A stretch of 64,000 bases of DNA from Acinetobacter sp. ANC 3929. GTDB taxonomy: Bacteria > Pseudomonadota > Gammaproteobacteria > Pseudomonadales > Moraxellaceae. The notes beneath the pieces are model-generated. The model was not told the DNA's origin. It saw nothing but the letters and a program-made list of their open reading frames with translations, and made no database searches. Positions 39,953 to 50,808 of this stretch are shown piece by piece. The position numbers were made by a program, and so were the translations under genes. Where the stretch lies: NCBI RefSeq assembly GCF_000369405.1, contig NZ_KB849994.1:555942-619941 (forward strand), in the 5' to 3' direction. Each line of letters begins with the position of its first letter. Position 1 is the stretch's first letter.

Positions 39953-42583
39953 TTATCTCTTTTTCTTTTGTTTAAGAGATTTTAAGCTTTTTGCTTCAAC
40001 AGCAGTTTCTTCTGAGACTTTTGCTTCAGCAGTTTCTTTTTTGGCTTTCTTACGCTTTTTCTTTTTCTTTGGTTCATCATCTTCAACTGCTTCACCGTCT
40101 TCGATGGCTTGCCAATACTCAAGTTGTTCCATGACCGCAGCGTAGATTGAGTTCTTGCTGTAGCGTCCTTTCTTGTCTAGAGTTCCGACGGGACGTGCCA
40201 TGAGAATCTCTAAAGCTTGATCAATGGTATCAATGGCATGGACATGAAACTGGCCAGCTTGTACAGCGTCAATCACATCTTGGCGTAACATCAAGTGTTG
40301 CATGTTTTGACGTGGAATAATCACCCCTTGTTTACCAGTTAAGCCTTGCAGCTTACATGCATCATAGAAGCCTTCAATCTTAGCATTGACGCCACCAATT
40401 GGTTGTACTTGACCTAACTGATTCATCGAACCAGTAATGGCCCAAGATTGATCAATCGGAATTTGGCAGATGGCAGATATCAAGGCGGAGAGCTCCGCAA
40501 CCGTCGCGCTATCGCCATCGACCTGTCCGTAACTTTGCTCAAATGCTAAAGCCGCAGAGAAGTGTAGTATTTGTTCACGACCGAAATGTGCTTTTAAGAA
40601 GCTGGACATGAGCAAAACACCTTTTGCATGCAATGAACCACCCAACTCAACACTTCGCTCAATGTCTAAGATATCGCCGCCACCTTGATATACAGATGCA
40701 GTCAGGCGGGAAGGGAGACCAAACTCTACATCGGCATAGTGGATCACAGAAAGGGCATTGATTTGACCTAGGCGATGTCCTGAAGTTTCAATCAACTGGG
40801 TACCACGAGACAGATCTTGCCAATATAGCTCACGTAAATAGCCTAGACGATATTGACGATGATGCAGTGCTTGATTTACGTGCTGATCGATAACGATTTT
40901 GTCATCTGCTTTAAAGGCATGATGATGGGCTTCACGAATTAAATCACCTAGTGTCGAGGCATGTAGTGATAATGAACTTTGATCTTCGGCTTGACGACTT
41001 GAATCCGTCAGTAACGCTGCAAGTGCGGAGCGATCGAAAGGAAGTAACTTGTCAGCCTGAACATAATCAGCGATCAACTGCATATACGCTTGTTCATTAC
41101 TGTCATTACGTTGTAATGTATCGGTGAAGTCAGCGCGGATTTTAAAGACGCTACCTAACTCTGGTTCAAGCTCTAAAATTTCATAATAAATCTCAGGCTC
41201 CGCCAGTAGGATCACTTTAATATCTAAAGGAACAGAAGCAGGTTCAATCGAGATACTGCCAGTTAAGGTTAGCATATGTTCGAGTGATGAAAGCTTAAGT
41301 TGCCCTGATTTTAAGGCACGTTTTAAACCCTGCCATGCATAAGGCTGCTCAAGTAGCTGTTCAGCTTCAAGCATTAAAAAGCCGCCGTTGGCTTGATGTA
41401 AAGAACCAGGGCGAATCAAGGTGAAATCGGTGGTAATTGTGCCGTTATGGGTGAGTTGTTCAACATGACCTAAGAGGTTGTAGTGCGTTGGAAAATCTTC
41501 AAAAATGACAGGTGCACCACTATTCGGTTTGTTGGCAATGATCACATTGGCTTGATAACGTGAAGGAACACGGTTAAATAACGCTGGGGTAAAATCATCT
41601 TCCTCTTGCTCTAAGATTAGCTCAACATTATCAATAATATCTTCAGCATAATGCTTTAGGAACAGTTCTAATCCGCTGACCTCTTTGTTTTTATTGAGTA
41701 TTGACTCAATACGTGGCATCACCACTTGTGTTGCAATGTCACGATTTAAGCTTGAAACTCGATCACGCGCATCATCTTCTAAATCACCTAGATGTAGGCC
41801 TAAGCGTTCAAGCTTTTTCTCCATATAGCGGATATTGGAGTTGATTTCTGTACGCTCTTTGCTTGGTAGGGCATTCAACTCATTTTGAGTTAATTCATGA
41901 TATTCATTCTCTTTGAGTTGTATTGGAATAAATACATGTTTGTCATTACGAGAAATCAATTTTAAATTGATTTCTTCACCTTCTTTGGTGAGTTCAACTA
42001 AAGCTTGCTGTTGTACATCTCCAGTATCTTGACGAATACGTTCGATACGATTGTGGTAGCTTTCTGCACTAAAGCGACGTTCTAACTGTTTTAAAATGAT
42101 TTGCCATGCTTGTTGCAAGGCATTTTGAAATTTAGTGCCTTGTCCAGCTGGAAAGCGGAGTGCAATGGGCTGTCTTGGATTTTTGAAGTTATTAACATAT
42201 ACCCAATCATTCGGAGTCGGCATGGTTTTGGCGTGTTGCTGAAGCAAACGCTTAATCATGGTGCGTTTACCAAGTCCTGCCGTTCCTACAGCAAAAATGT
42301 TATAACCTGAATAAGGTAAAGATATTCCAGCTTCAACTGAGGCGCGGGCTCGATCTTGCCCTAAAAAATTATTGAGCGGTTTAATCCGTTTTGTTGAGCT
42401 TGGTATCTCAGCTAAATCTGGAATATGAGTCAGTTGCTCTGCACGTAATGCAGTTTTAGTCAGTGTTGGTTGTATGTCCGTCTGCTCAAAAGCGCTAGGT
42501 AATGAATTAAGGTTTGCAGTAATAGTGTTTGTTGGTGTTAATGATAAAGTTGTTGCCGTCATTTGATCGAGTTTTTGGGTCAC
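39953..42583 (-). CDS. Lon-like ATP-dependent protease (AAA_32/S16)
   Basis: 876 residues. AAA+ region with Walker A VGTAGLGKRTMIKR, middle coiled-coil insertion (~residues 180-290), C-terminal Lon protease domain with catalytic Ser in GDSATVAELSALIS and Lys in GGVNAKIEGFYDAC. A Lys/Glu-rich tail (KKKKRKKAKKETAEAK) ends the protein. This is the Lon-like family with an AAA_32 domain, distinct from classic LonA. It starts at GTG 42583 (GGACAG upstream); ATG 42562 is an alternative. Confidence 0.9.
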   Translation of the reverse strand: MTQKLDQMTATTLSLTPTNTITANLNSLPSAFEQTDIQPTLTKTALRAEQLTHIPDLAEIPSSTKRIKPLNNFLGQDRARASVEAGISLPYSGYNIFAVGTAGLGKRTMIKRLLQQHAKTMPTPNDWVYVNNFKNPRQPIALRFPAGQGTKFQNALQQAWQIILKQLERRFSAESYHNRIERIRQDTGDVQQQALVELTKEGEEINLKLISRNDKHVFIPIQLKENEYHELTQNELNALPSKERTEINSNIRYMEKKLERLGLHLGDLEDDARDRVSSLNRDIATQVVMPRIESILNKNKEVSGLELFLKHYAEDIIDNVELILEQEEDDFTPALFNRVPSRYQANVIIANKPNSGAPVIFEDFPTHYNLLGHVEQLTHNGTITTDFTLIRPGSLHQANGGFLMLEAEQLLEQPYAWQGLKRALKSGQLKLSSLEHMLTLTGSISIEPASVPLDIKVILLAEPEIYYEILELEPELGSVFKIRADFTDTLQRNDSNEQAYMQLIADYVQADKLLPFDRSALAALLTDSSRQAEDQSSLSLHASTLGDLIREAHHHAFKADDKIVIDQHVNQALHHRQYRLGYLRELYWQDLSRGTQLIETSGHRLGQINALSVIHYADVEFGLPSRLTASVYQGGGDILDIERSVELGGSLHAKGVLLMSSFLKAHFGREQILHFSAALAFEQSYGQVDGDSATVAELSALISAICQIPIDQSWAITGSMNQLGQVQPIGGVNAKIEGFYDACKLQGLTGKQGVIIPRQNMQHLMLRQDVIDAVQAGQFHVHAIDTIDQALEILMARPVGTLDKKGRYSKNSIYAAVMEQLEYWQAIEDGEAVEDDEPKKKKKRKKAKKETAEAKVSEETAVEAKSLKSLKQKKKR

Positions 42584-42770
42584 TGTTGCTGTCCAACAAA
42601 TTAAACTAAAGTTGAGTAATTAAAGGTATACAGTTTTAGGTCTAAAGATCAAGCGAACTTGTGTTTTTTATCGACAAAACAAAAGAATGGTTGCATAAAG
42701 CAACTTGCAAGCAAGGACAAGAAACGATTGAATAAGCACATTCACGCATGTTCATGGAAAATAATAACCA

Positions 42771-44945
42771 ATGACAACTCAAGCCTCTAGTTGGGCATCT
42801 GCATTTAAAGCATTTTTAGATCGCCGTGCTCTAATTATGTTATTTCTTGGTTTCTCTGCGGGGATTCCAATTTTATTGATTTTTTCTAGCCTATCTTTGT
42901 GGTTAGGCGAGGCTGGAATCGATAAAAGTGCGGTCACTTTCTTTAGTTGGGCTGCACTCGGTTATTCTTTTAAATTTGTTTGGGCGCCTTTAATTGACGA
43001 ATTGCCGGTTCCATTTTTAACCAAGAGTTTAGGTCGTCGCCGTGCTTGGTTGCTCATTGCACAATGTTTAATTATTTGTGCGATTTGTATCATGGCATTT
43101 TCTGATCCATCTTTGGGTCAAAGCTATTTAATCCAGATGGCGGTTGGTGCTGTACTGTTGGGCTTTTCGGCAGCGACTCAGGATATTGTTATTGATGCCT
43201 ACCGTATTGAACTGGCCGAAACTGAAATGCAAACCGTTTTGGCTTCGACCTACAATGCGGGTTATCGTATTGGGATGATCGTTGCTGGTGCTGGTGCGCT
43301 GTTTTTGGCTGCCTATTTGGGCACAGCAAAAGGGAACTACATCTACGAAGCTTGGAAATATACCTATTTAACCATGGCAGCCGTGATGGTGGTCGGGATT
43401 ATCACCACTTTGTGCGTTCGTGAGCCACAAGTAAATCGTGTTTATAAACACTATAAAACCACTGACTATTATCGCTTGGTCTTTGTATTTTTTATTGCTG
43501 TTGCAACGTTTGTTATCAGTTATATTTATTCAGGCAATGTCACTGATGCAATCGCAAAGTCAGCAGGAATTAAGGACACAGCTGCATTATTTGGTTTAGA
43601 AGCACTACGCTTTTTGACGGCTACAGCTACAGCTTTACTGGTTGGTTTTGGGTTAGTTAAGACTGGTGTTGTAAATCAGCAAATGGCTAAAGAAACATGG
43701 GTTGCACCGATTTTAGATTTCTTTAAGCGCTACGGCGTTAAACTGGCCTTGGTTTTATTGCTACTGATCGGTTTCTTCCGTATCTCTGATATTATTGCAG
43801 GGGTAATTTCCAATGTGTTCTATCAAGATCTAAACTTTAGTAAGGAACAGATTGCGGAAGCCGTTAAGATTTACGGCGTGCTATTTAGCCTGGTAGGCGG
43901 TTTCTTAGGTGGCTTGTTGGCACAACGCATGAACATTATGAAATTGATGTTTGTCGGTGCAGTCTTAGCCAGCTCGACCAATTTGATTTTTATCGGTTTG
44001 GTAAAATCGGGTAAGCCACTCGATCAAGTAGAAGTACAAGTTGGTGATCAGCATTATCAAGTTCAGACCGATGAGGTGGGGTATTGGAAGTTACATGTAC
44101 CGAATGAAGCGTTGTTAAAGGCAGATTCAGTTCAGGTGAGCACCCAATATCAAAACCAAGCCGATTCTAAAATTCAATTGGCAGTACCGTATTTAATCAG
44201 CTCGGAACAGCCTCAGATTCAATTGTTACCAATGAGTGGTGATGATCAACTCACAGCAAAAGAGTTAAAACAAAGTTTGGTGATTAAAGGACAGCTCGCG
44301 AATATTAAGCCTGAAGATTTAGATGCTGAACGTCCAGTGATCTTACGCTTAGACGGTCAGGAGTTTGTGGCGAAGCTAGATCAACAGGGTTTATTTAGTG
44401 GCGTTATCGATGGCAAAATTTTACAGGCATCACCAACTAAAACCATTACAGCTGTAGCAAACTTAAAAAGCAGTGCTGTGAACCAATTGTTAGCAACACG
44501 ACAATATCGTATTGATACAGCATCCCATGCTGAAACAGCGCTCAATGTAGATATTCAACCGATTGCTGTGATTGATCCTGCTCAACAAGGGACAGTCGAG
44601 CTTTCTGGCAAGGTGATTAAAAGCTATAGCTCTTTATGGTTGTATTTAGCCATTATTGTGGATAATTTGGCCTCTGGTCTTGCTGGTGCGGCATTTATCG
44701 CCTTCTTGTCCAGCTTAACCAGTGTATCATTTACAGCAGTTCAATATGCGATTTTCAGTTCTCTCATGACGCTCACGCCTAAATTGTTGGGTGGATATTC
44801 GGGAACAATCGTCAGCAATATCGGTTATCCAAATTTCTTTTTAATGACAACTTTAATTGGCATTCCAATTTTAATTCTCGTGGTTTGGGTTGCGAAGCTT
44901 TTACGCGACCATGAAAACCAAACAACTCAACAGACAGGTGAATAA
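42771..44945 (+). CDS. ampG: AmpG-type muropeptide MFS transporter with Ig-like insertion
   Basis: The first ~410 residues carry eight or more transmembrane helices with AmpG-like motifs ([46 protein letters not shown]). Residues ~415-630 form a hydrophilic insertion with beta-rich segments ([20 protein letters not shown]), an Ig-like domain probably in the periplasm. The final ~100 residues resume membrane helices ([20 protein letters not shown]). AmpG imports anhydro-muropeptides for cell-wall recycling. At 724 residues it is longer than the E. coli protein. Confidence 0.85.
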   Translation: MTTQASSWASAFKAFLDRRALIMLFLGFSAGIPILLIFSSLSLWLGEAGIDKSAVTFFSWAALGYSFKFVWAPLIDELPVPFLTKSLGRRRAWLLIAQCLIICAICIMAFSDPSLGQSYLIQMAVGAVLLGFSAATQDIVIDAYRIELAETEMQTVLASTYNAGYRIGMIVAGAGALFLAAYLGTAKGNYIYEAWKYTYLTMAAVMVVGIITTLCVREPQVNRVYKHYKTTDYYRLVFVFFIAVATFVISYIYSGNVTDAIAKSAGIKDTAALFGLEALRFLTATATALLVGFGLVKTGVVNQQMAKETWVAPILDFFKRYGVKLALVLLLLIGFFRISDIIAGVISNVFYQDLNFSKEQIAEAVKIYGVLFSLVGGFLGGLLAQRMNIMKLMFVGAVLASSTNLIFIGLVKSGKPLDQVEVQVGDQHYQVQTDEVGYWKLHVPNEALLKADSVQVSTQYQNQADSKIQLAVPYLISSEQPQIQLLPMSGDDQLTAKELKQSLVIKGQLANIKPEDLDAERPVILRLDGQEFVAKLDQQGLFSGVIDGKILQASPTKTITAVANLKSSAVNQLLATRQYRIDTASHAETALNVDIQPIAVIDPAQQGTVELSGKVIKSYSSLWLYLAIIVDNLASGLAGAAFIAFLSSLTSVSFTAVQYAIFSSLMTLTPKLLGGYSGTIVSNIGYPNFFLMTTLIGIPILILVVWVAKLLRDHENQTTQQTGE

Positions 44946-44947
44946 TT

Positions 44948-45349
44948 ATGCGCATGTTACATACGATGCTACGAGTAGGTAATTTAGAACAATCTTTAAC
45001 GTTCTACACTGAGGTACTTGGTATGAAATTGCTACGCCAACGTGATTATGAAGAAGGGCGTTTTACATTGGCTTTTGTTGGCTATGGCGATGAGAAAAGC
45101 AACACTGTGCTTGAGCTTACCCATAACTGGGACACAACTAGCTATGAGCTCGGCAATGCCTATGGTCACATTGCGATTGGTGTTGAAGATGCTTATAAAG
45201 CATGTGAAGACATTAAGGCGCGTGGCGGTAAAGTTGTACGTGAAGCAGGTCCAATGAAAGGTGGCGTTACGGTGATTGCTTTTGTTGAAGATCCAGATGG
45301 TTACAAAGTTGAACTTATTCAACAAGATCAGGATGCCTACAATAATTAA
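44948..45349 (+). CDS. gloA: Lactoylglutathione lyase (glyoxalase I)
   Basis: 133 residues: [56 protein letters not shown] and [11 protein letters not shown] are conserved metal/substrate positions of GloA. It converts the hemithioacetal of methylglyoxal and glutathione to S-lactoylglutathione. It starts two bases after ampG ends, so probably cotranscribed. Confidence 0.95.
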   Translation: MRMLHTMLRVGNLEQSLTFYTEVLGMKLLRQRDYEEGRFTLAFVGYGDEKSNTVLELTHNWDTTSYELGNAYGHIAIGVEDAYKACEDIKARGGKVVREAGPMKGGVTVIAFVEDPDGYKVELIQQDQDAYNN

Positions 45350-45404
45350 TCTTTGGTCAAATAAGCCCAAGATTTCTTATCTAAAGCCCTAGCTTTATTT
45401 ATAG

Positions 45405-45454
45405 AGCCCAGTATGATGTTCGATCAAATGGTCAACAAGTCATGCTGGGCTTTA
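45405..45454 (+). terminator. Large hairpin after gloA
   Basis: AGCCCAGTATGA pairs with TCATGCTGGGCT, around a ~26-base loop, followed by TTAT. A terminator or a structured element. Confidence 0.5.
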
Positions 45455-45484
45455 TAGTTCTTAGAGAATAGATAGGGATAAGTT

Positions 45485-46453
45485 ATGTTGAAATTATTGG
45501 CATTGGATCGCTTTACCATACTGTTGGTTACCATGGTAATACTGGCGACGTTTTTTCCAGTTTCGGGGCAAATTGCACATTATTTTAATATTCTAACCAC
45601 CGTCGCAATCGCAATACTTTTCTTCTTACATGGTGCGAAACTGTCCCGTGAAGCGGTGCTTGAAGGAATGATGCATTGGAAAATGCATGCGTTGGTGTTT
45701 GCTTTTACTTTCGCCATTTTCCCTGTCATTGGGCTACTCGCTAGGCCTGTCTTGGAACCTCTGTTAGGCCAGCCCTTGTATTGGGGTTTTCTGTTTATGT
45801 GTTTCTTGCCCTCAACAGTACAATCCTCAATTGCATTTACCTCTATGGCCAAGGGTAATGTAGCAGCTGCTGTCTGTAGTGCTTCTTTCTCCAATATCAT
45901 TGGTATGTTTATTACCCCGATTTTGGTGAGTTATTTTATCTTAGGTCAAAGTCAGCATGGTTTTGACCCAACCAAATCGATTATCCAAATTACTTTATTG
46001 TTGCTTGTCCCATTTGTTCTTGGGCAATTATTACGTCCTTATGTTTTTCCATATATGGTCAAAGTCCCTAGTATCGTCAAAGCATTTGATCAGGGCTCGA
46101 TCTTAATGGTGGTGTATGGCGCATTTAGTAGTGCTGTAGTTGCAGGTCTGTGGCATCAAGTCAGTGGATTAACCTTGTTGTATTTAGTGCTTGCGTGTTC
46201 AGTGTTATTAACCATTGTTATGCTGCTTGCTTTGTATGTACCAAAATGGTTAGGCTTTAATCGGGCTGATCAGGTGACGATCTTTTTTTGCAGTTCAAAG
46301 AAAACACTGGCAAGTGGGGTGCCAATGGCACAAATTCTATTTATTGGGCAACCTTTGGGTATGATTGTGCTGCCAATTATGATTTTTCATCAAATTCAGT
46401 TAATGGTATGTGGTGTGATTGCGAATCATTGGGCAAAATCCAAGCAGGAATAG
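45485..46453 (+). CDS. Bile acid:sodium symporter-like membrane protein (YfeH/SBF-like)
   Basis: 322 residues with about nine or ten hydrophobic segments. Motifs (LFFLHGAKLSREAVLEGMMH; FLPSTVQSSIAFTSMAKGNV; CSSKKTLASGVPMAQILFIG) match the SBF-like family (PF13593). Substrate unknown. It is downstream of gloA, with a hairpin between, and may form its own transcription unit. Confidence 0.85.
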   Translation: MLKLLALDRFTILLVTMVILATFFPVSGQIAHYFNILTTVAIAILFFLHGAKLSREAVLEGMMHWKMHALVFAFTFAIFPVIGLLARPVLEPLLGQPLYWGFLFMCFLPSTVQSSIAFTSMAKGNVAAAVCSASFSNIIGMFITPILVSYFILGQSQHGFDPTKSIIQITLLLLVPFVLGQLLRPYVFPYMVKVPSIVKAFDQGSILMVVYGAFSSAVVAGLWHQVSGLTLLYLVLACSVLLTIVMLLALYVPKWLGFNRADQVTIFFCSSKKTLASGVPMAQILFIGQPLGMIVLPIMIFHQIQLMVCGVIANHWAKSKQE

Positions 46454-46483
46454 TTCGCAAAATTTAATTCTTTGGCGTATAAT
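46454..46483 (+). promoter_or_regulatory. rpmE promoter
   Basis: TTCGCA, an 18-bp spacer and a consensus TATAAT (46478-46483) lie about 170 bases before rpmE. The long leader could allow post-transcriptional control. Confidence 0.6.
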
Positions 46484-46651
46484 ACTCGCCACTTGTTGGC
46501 TTTGCTCTGACCGTTAGAGTCTCGGTGAGTCAAAAGAAATGGTCTGTTGTGGTGTTGATCTGCAAGTGTGCAAACACTTTGCTTTCCTCGTTTTGAGAGT
46601 GATCAATTGCGATAACAGCTTAAGCCTTTCTTACTAATAGGAGCATCGAGC

Positions 46652-46876
46652 ATGCGCGCCGATATTCACCCTAAATACGAAAACTTAGTTGCTACTTGTT
46701 CATGTGGTAACGTAATCGAAACTAAATCTGCTCTTGGTAAAGAAACGATTTACCTTGACGTATGTTCAGCTTGCCACCCATTCTATACTGGTAAACAAAA
46801 GAATGTAGACACTGGCGGCCGTATCGACAAATTCAAACAACGTTTCTCTGGTATGTCACGTTCTATCAAACGTTAA
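46652..46876 (+). CDS. rpmE: 50S ribosomal protein L31
   Basis: 74 residues: [53 protein letters not shown]. It keeps the C-x-C and CxxC zinc ligands, so it is the zinc-binding (C+) form, not the zinc-free paralogue. Preceded by AGGAG and followed by a strong terminator. Confidence 0.97.
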   Translation: MRADIHPKYENLVATCSCGNVIETKSALGKETIYLDVCSACHPFYTGKQKNVDTGGRIDKFKQRFSGMSRSIKR

Positions 46877-46888
46877 TATCAAGAAAGA

Positions 46889-46916
46889 AAAAACGGGCAA
46901 TATGCCCGTTTTTTTT
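46889..46916 (+). terminator. rpmE terminator
   Basis: AAACGGGCA/TGCCCGTTT with ATA loop and eight Ts. Confidence 0.9.
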
Positions 46917-46965
46917 GTGCTCTCTAACTCTCCCTCCTTTTGAAAAGGAGAGTTGGAGAGGATTT

Positions 46966-49059
46966 TTATTGATCCTGCACATCAGTTAAACGATCAAGTT
47001 TTTTCTGGAAATAGTTACCTTGTAGGTAGCGAGCTTCTACATTCCATGCATTTGCAAATAGATTCATATCATTAAGCTCCATCAAGAAAATTTCGACTGA
47101 CTTTTGCCCAATAAAGTGCAGGATTTTCTCTTGTAATGTTGCCATGTCCTTATCTGAGCTCAGCATCTTAGTAAGTTTGCTATGCAAGCTCAAATATTGA
47201 ACATCGATTTGTTGTAACATGGTGTCGCTATATAAGGAATCACCAAAACCACGGATCGAGATTTCTGCGCCGTGTTGACGGAGTAAGGCAATTTGTGGCT
47301 GTGCTTGAGATAAGTTCTGTTGAAGTGCTTGTTCTGAGAATTGCAAAATCAATGGATGTGCTTGTTTGCTGCCAATAATGGTCAGTAACTTAGCAACCAA
47401 TTCAGGCAACTTCTTATCATTCAAAAGCACATGGTGATTGAGGTTTACAATCAATTTGGCTTTTGGATATTGAGTAATGAAATTGTGCAATTGCTTGCAA
47501 GCTTCAACCAGTATCCAACGATCAAGCTGAATGGATAATTCAGGGTCATCCTTCAGATCACCAAGATCACTTAAATCCTGCCATTGATTGTCAAAAATAA
47601 ACCCGCCAGAAACTTCATAAGTATGCGTATGCTGATCTTGTTTATCATAGAGCTGTTGATATTTAAGATGAATATCGCCTGTATCAAGTTTCTGTTTCAG
47701 CCCTTGTAATAAGGTTAATTGAACTGCTGTTGGAATATGTTCTGTGGTGAGACCAATATCCGCATCAAGTTTTGGCGTATTAAAGACTGGCAATCCTTGT
47801 ACAAATGCTTTGGTGAGAACTTGTTCAAAGTGTGTCTCATCTGGAATTGCTTGTGCAAGCTCACAATAACCCAATTTCAGGTGCAAGGGGAAAGTATGCT
47901 GTGCGGCCACTAGCAGTTGTGGTTTCTGCAAGCTGTTCAAGCCAATCAGAAGCGAGTTTAAGACATTCTTTGATTCAGCCTGAAATAAAGCCACATATAT
48001 CGCACTATCAACCTGATAAACAGGGGCATTTACCTGTTCTTTGATAAAGTTCTGAATATTGGAAAAATAAGCTTTGCTTCCACGCCAATCTGTTTGGAAG
48101 ACTTCATTTGGGCAGCTACTCAAGCTAAACAATACCACTGCATTGGCATTTGCAGGGTGATTGGTGAGTTGCCGATTAATCTGTTGTAAAGCGGTATTTA
48201 AATTTGATACTTTTTCAGCAGAAACTACTAATGCTGGTGTCGCAGCTGTCGTTTGAGAGGGCGTACCACATTCAATATTAAGTTGAATTTCTTCTTCATT
48301 CCCTGACGGCAAAAATTCAAGATGTAATGGATTATTTTTTACAGTTGCATTTTGGGTACGCAGTTCAAAACTACCATGCTCAAATTGCCCTTGAGAAATC
48401 TTTTTAAACCGAAGCTTAAATTGGCTTAAGTCCTCTGGTTGTAACACATCCAGAATAGGTAAACCAATCAGTTCATCGGTACTGGTGAAACCGAACAAAT
48501 TGGCATATTCAGCATTCACATTGATATGAATGCCTTCTTGTAAAATAGCAACCGCTTTATGGCTTTCAGCAACCAAAGACTGTGCCTGAGACTGTGCCGC
48601 TTCTAATTCATTTAATAAACGATGTTCAGCTTGTACTAGGCGGCTATAAGACAGCGCACGAACGATGCTGATATAGAATTTTTCTGGAGACTTAAGATTT
48701 AATACATCATAGATGCCTTTATGAATATAAGTCTGATATTGATCAGCATTATAGTCATCTGGTTCTAATAGCAGTACAGGTAGGCTCGGCTGTGATGATG
48801 CCTGAATTAGGGACAGTGTTTGTTCAATTTTCAGATCATAAGCACGACCAAAAATAACAATATCCCAGGGTAAGTTTAGCTGTTTTTCAAATGTTTTAAG
48901 ATCATCTAGCAATGTCGCTTGAATTTGATGGTCTTGTGCCGTAAAAATCGCTGAAATTTGATTATAACGTAATTGATTATCATCAATAATCAGTAAACGG
49001 GTTTCCGTCCGTTTGAGTTTCTTAGAGAGTAAAGAATTTCTCACTTTAATGCTTCCCAT
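46966..49059 (-). CDS. FimX-like degenerate REC-PAS-GGDEF-EAL protein
   Basis: 697 residues: receiver-like domain (TRLLIIDDNQLRYNQISAIF), PAS domain (VAILQEGIHINVNAEYANLF), a degenerate GGDEF-like segment and a C-terminal EAL domain with the catalytic motif lost (the Glu-Ala/Val-Leu position reads YEVSGGF). The architecture equals Pseudomonas FimX, a c-di-GMP receptor for type IV pili. It overlaps the PilZ-like gene by ~19 bases, forming an operon. Confidence 0.75.
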   Translation of the reverse strand: MGSIKVRNSLLSKKLKRTETRLLIIDDNQLRYNQISAIFTAQDHQIQATLLDDLKTFEKQLNLPWDIVIFGRAYDLKIEQTLSLIQASSQPSLPVLLLEPDDYNADQYQTYIHKGIYDVLNLKSPEKFYISIVRALSYSRLVQAEHRLLNELEAAQSQAQSLVAESHKAVAILQEGIHINVNAEYANLFGFTSTDELIGLPILDVLQPEDLSQFKLRFKKISQGQFEHGSFELRTQNATVKNNPLHLEFLPSGNEEEIQLNIECGTPSQTTAATPALVVSAEKVSNLNTALQQINRQLTNHPANANAVVLFSLSSCPNEVFQTDWRGSKAYFSNIQNFIKEQVNAPVYQVDSAIYVALFQAESKNVLNSLLIGLNSLQKPQLLVAAQHTFPLHLKLGYCELAQAIPDETHFEQVLTKAFVQGLPVFNTPKLDADIGLTTEHIPTAVQLTLLQGLKQKLDTGDIHLKYQQLYDKQDQHTHTYEVSGGFIFDNQWQDLSDLGDLKDDPELSIQLDRWILVEACKQLHNFITQYPKAKLIVNLNHHVLLNDKKLPELVAKLLTIIGSKQAHPLILQFSEQALQQNLSQAQPQIALLRQHGAEISIRGFGDSLYSDTMLQQIDVQYLSLHSKLTKMLSSDKDMATLQEKILHFIGQKSVEIFLMELNDMNLFANAWNVEARYLQGNYFQKKLDRLTDVQDQ

Positions 49060-50795
49060 AAATCTTGATCAATTGTGTCCATATTTTTTTGTGCCATATA
49101 TTTTTGAAGAACAGGGAGTTCCTCATCATTTAGCAGTTCAAACTCAAATTGAACAAAACTCTGGGTAATTAATTGTGCGTTTAATAAATACACTTTGACT
49201 TCCTCTTTCCCCAATCTTAAATGAACAGCTTGGTGTTCTCTAAAAATTTGTGAACCTGGTAAAATTAAGGTTGTTTTTGTTTCATCCAAATTTTGGTTTT
49301 TTAATAAAAGTGTTGGATGATAATTGCTGATATGTCGATCCGCCTGTAAGCGCACAGCACAAGGGAAAATTTCCTGTGCCAATACCTCTAAACCAAGTTC
49401 TAAACTTTTCTCGCTCGATTGTTTAAGCCAACGAATTACTCCTCCACGCCAGTGCCCATGTGATGTTTCTTTAACTAAAATATATTCGCCTGTTCTTAGG
49501 TTTTTCGGTGCTTCTCCTGACCATTTAATACGATAACCGTTTACACTGATATCGAGTATATCTGCTTGGTAAACAGCTTTGCTTTCACGGCTTAAACGCT
49601 GGATGGCTGATTCTTGATTGTCTGTAGTGCTCTTTTTATCCCAAGCCGACATGAACTTGGATTCGTTTTGCAGACCATAACCGTGGTCTAACAACAAAGT
49701 CTCGGAAAAGTTTTTAGCTTTAGATAAATAGAAGTGGGCAGTGAGCAGACCAAAGCAGATGTGCAGTTGTGCTGAATATTCATAACGCTCATGGCGACGT
49801 TCTGCGGTTGTACCTAAAATGGTTTGCACATGAAATTTCAGTGCTGGCGTTAAATAGATTTTTTCATTTTTAGAAATATATTCTGCATTTTTATGCAGCG
49901 TGGCTGTGACATGATCCAACAAACTATGTGTGCTAATAAAAATGTTCGGATTGAAGCCAGAACTTTGTTTCTTATTATAAATAGGTGGATGATCTTTGGT
50001 GGTATCTACCACATATTTGGTGAGATCAGTTTCCTTTGCCAAAATCTGAACCATTTTCGCCCAGTCAAAACTACACTGGAACAATGCCTGTATTTCAGAT
50101 TGACGAATTTGATTGGTATTAAAAATATCCATCAAAATCAACTGGGCATAGGCCTGCGTAATATTGGTAATCGCACTTGGTTTGCCTTGAGACTGATCTA
50201 AGTTGGTATGCTGATATTTATGAGTTACTGCTGCATCATAGAGCTGATGAGCAATTAACCATTGTCCAGCAACTGGCTCGCTATACAACATATGTTGCTG
50301 ATAGAGAAGTTGGGTTAATTGCTGTAACGATTGAAATGTGGCCAAGGTTCTTGCTGTTTGCAGATTTTTCTTTTGATTCAAAGCGAAAATAGAAAACTTT
50401 TGCTGATCAAGCTGGTCATTACTTCGACGCACAATATTGATGTAGATTGCAGCGAAGTAGCAACGCAATAACATTGCGAGTTCAATGATATGTTCATTAC
50501 GATCAGAACTAATCACGCCCTGATTAAAAAAGTTTTTTTCTAGGCTGCCCAGCACGTTTTCAATAGTCGGATGCAGAACCTGAACCAAGTCAAAACGTAA
50601 AGTTTCCGAACATTCTAATTCACTCAGCTCTAGCAGAGCCGCAAACAGTGCTTTGGAGGTATCACCTAACTGCATAATGGACAGATTTGATATCCACTCA
50701 TTGAGACTTTTAGAATTGGTATCACAAAAGCTAAGTTTGTCCCGTCTTAAGACTGTTGGAATTTGAAAAATATCCGAAAAAGCATTATTCATCAT
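49041..50795 (-). CDS. PilZ-like c-di-GMP effector candidate, 584 aa
   Basis: A long N-terminal helical region (ELSELECSETLRFDLVQVLH ...) is followed by a C-terminal ~120 residues (ADILDISVNGYRIKWSGEAP, GHWRGGVIRWLKQSSEKSLE) that read like a PilZ domain, although the RxxxR motif is not clear. I start at MMNNAFSD (50795), downstream of the epmB stop; an earlier start would overlap epmB by 50 bases. Operon with the FimX-like gene suggests joint c-di-GMP sensing. Confidence 0.6.
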   Translation of the reverse strand: MMNNAFSDIFQIPTVLRRDKLSFCDTNSKSLNEWISNLSIMQLGDTSKALFAALLELSELECSETLRFDLVQVLHPTIENVLGSLEKNFFNQGVISSDRNEHIIELAMLLRCYFAAIYINIVRRSNDQLDQQKFSIFALNQKKNLQTARTLATFQSLQQLTQLLYQQHMLYSEPVAGQWLIAHQLYDAAVTHKYQHTNLDQSQGKPSAITNITQAYAQLILMDIFNTNQIRQSEIQALFQCSFDWAKMVQILAKETDLTKYVVDTTKDHPPIYNKKQSSGFNPNIFISTHSLLDHVTATLHKNAEYISKNEKIYLTPALKFHVQTILGTTAERRHERYEYSAQLHICFGLLTAHFYLSKAKNFSETLLLDHGYGLQNESKFMSAWDKKSTTDNQESAIQRLSRESKAVYQADILDISVNGYRIKWSGEAPKNLRTGEYILVKETSHGHWRGGVIRWLKQSSEKSLELGLEVLAQEIFPCAVRLQADRHISNYHPTLLLKNQNLDETKTTLILPGSQIFREHQAVHLRLGKEEVKVYLLNAQLITQSFVQFEFELLNDEELPVLQKYMAQKNMDTIDQDLWEALK

Positions 50796-50808
50796 TGTGT
50801 TATCAATC

